Positions 63,824 through 64,000 of a stretch of DNA of 64,000 nucleotides are shown here, piece after piece. Origin of the DNA: Bradyrhizobium semiaridum (GTDB taxonomy: Bacteria; Pseudomonadota; Alphaproteobacteria; Rhizobiales; Xanthobacteraceae); contig NZ_JAGKJJ010000009.1 in the NCBI RefSeq assembly GCF_020329505.1, positions 1 to 64,000 on the forward strand, in the 5' to 3' direction. The notes under the pieces were generated by a model. The model ran no database searches and was not told where the DNA came from. It was given only the letters and a program-made list of their open reading frames with translations. How positions within the stretch are numbered: position 1 is the stretch's first letter; the number at the start of each line of letters is the position of its first letter. A program made the position numbers and the translations under genes.

Positions 63824-64000
63824 TGCCGAAAGCCGTTGTTTGCCGCGAGCTCGGACCGCCCGAGCGCTTGAAGCTGGAGAGCTTTGCCTCGGCGCCCTTG
63901 AAGCCGGGCGAAGTGCGCGTCGCGATCCGTGCCGCCGGGATCAATTTCCCCGATATCTTGATGGCCGCGGGCGAGTACCAGCTCAAGCCGCCGCTGCCGT
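63823..64000 (+). CDS. Zinc-type alcohol dehydrogenase/quinone oxidoreductase family, partial
   Basis: Only the first 59 residues are present before the right edge. They read PKAVVCRELGPPERLKLESF, then PLKPGEVRVAIRAAGINFPD and ILMAAGEYQLKPPLP. This is the start of a quinone oxidoreductase-type MDR protein (the VRAAGVNFPD motif). It is coupled to the isomerase gene by a one-base overlap. Confidence 0.85.
   Translation, partial: MPKAVVCRELGPPERLKLESFASAPLKPGEVRVAIRAAGINFPDILMAAGEYQLKPPLP

Overview
The window looks like a chromosomal segment of a Bradyrhizobium-type alphaproteobacterium (Nitrobacteraceae). The evidence is high GC, strong G/C preference at third codon positions, alphaproteobacterial families (Usg, DUF2778 L,D-transpeptidase, DUF4189, CIRCE-controlled groESL, CODH-like cox genes, livHMGF) and many short palindromic intergenic repeats of the kinds common in that group. 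The genus is an inference from gene content and style. I saw no tRNA, rRNA, CRISPR array, prophage or classical insertion sequence.

Layout. 1-3.9 kb: a two-component pair (truncated response regulator and its HisKA_3 kinase), divergent from a three-gene operon with an ExbB/TolQ-like channel protein and an ExbD-shaped partner. 4.1-8.2 kb: an autoregulated-looking TetR gene with a coupled leader peptide, small proteins, a metallophosphoesterase and a protein kinase fused to a universal stress domain. 8.4-11.5 kb: rpe, an EF-hand protein, a P1-family peptidase. 11.5-16.7 kb: a complete branched-chain amino acid ABC transporter (livHMGF plus binding protein). 17-20.7 kb: small proteins and the lower protocatechuate genes pcaB-pcaD-pcaC. 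20.8-27.9 kb: a carbon monoxide dehydrogenase-like cluster (coxG, coxS, coxM, coxD, coxE, two XdhC halves, a MocA-type fusion) with no gene for the catalytic large subunit.

28-40 kb: DUF4189 and DUF2000 proteins, a Crp-type remnant, a TetR-HlyD-ABC efflux operon, an adenylate cyclase, a PhzF protein, a compositionally distinct amidase-TetR islet with twin operators, and a DUF488/DUF72 pair. 40-46.4 kb: two membrane glycosyltransferases, a DUF2778 L,D-transpeptidase-like protein with a CtrA-like site upstream, AMP nucleosidase and a C-terminal gene remnant. 46.4-53.2 kb: a GIY-YIG nuclease gene lying between perfect 41-bp inverted copies of the local repeat, groES-groEL with a CIRCE-like operator, usg, a cupin protein, a nucleoside transporter and an MFS exporter. 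53.5-58.9 kb: the Anbu proteasome-like operon (circularly permuted ATP-grasp, alpha-E, transglutaminase-like, Anbu) followed by an SDR. 59-64 kb: a CinA-like domain protein, gpt, a conserved unknown, a MetE-core protein, a GST, a 2-hydroxychromene-2-carboxylate isomerase and the start of a quinone oxidoreductase.

The strongest items for follow-up are the GIY-YIG gene nested in the palindromic repeat, the cox cluster lacking coxL with a palindrome in its place, the Anbu operon, the ExbB/ExbD-like operon of unknown purpose, and the kinase-stress protein fusion beside a phosphatase. All functions are read from recognisable motifs and gene order; no database search was run.
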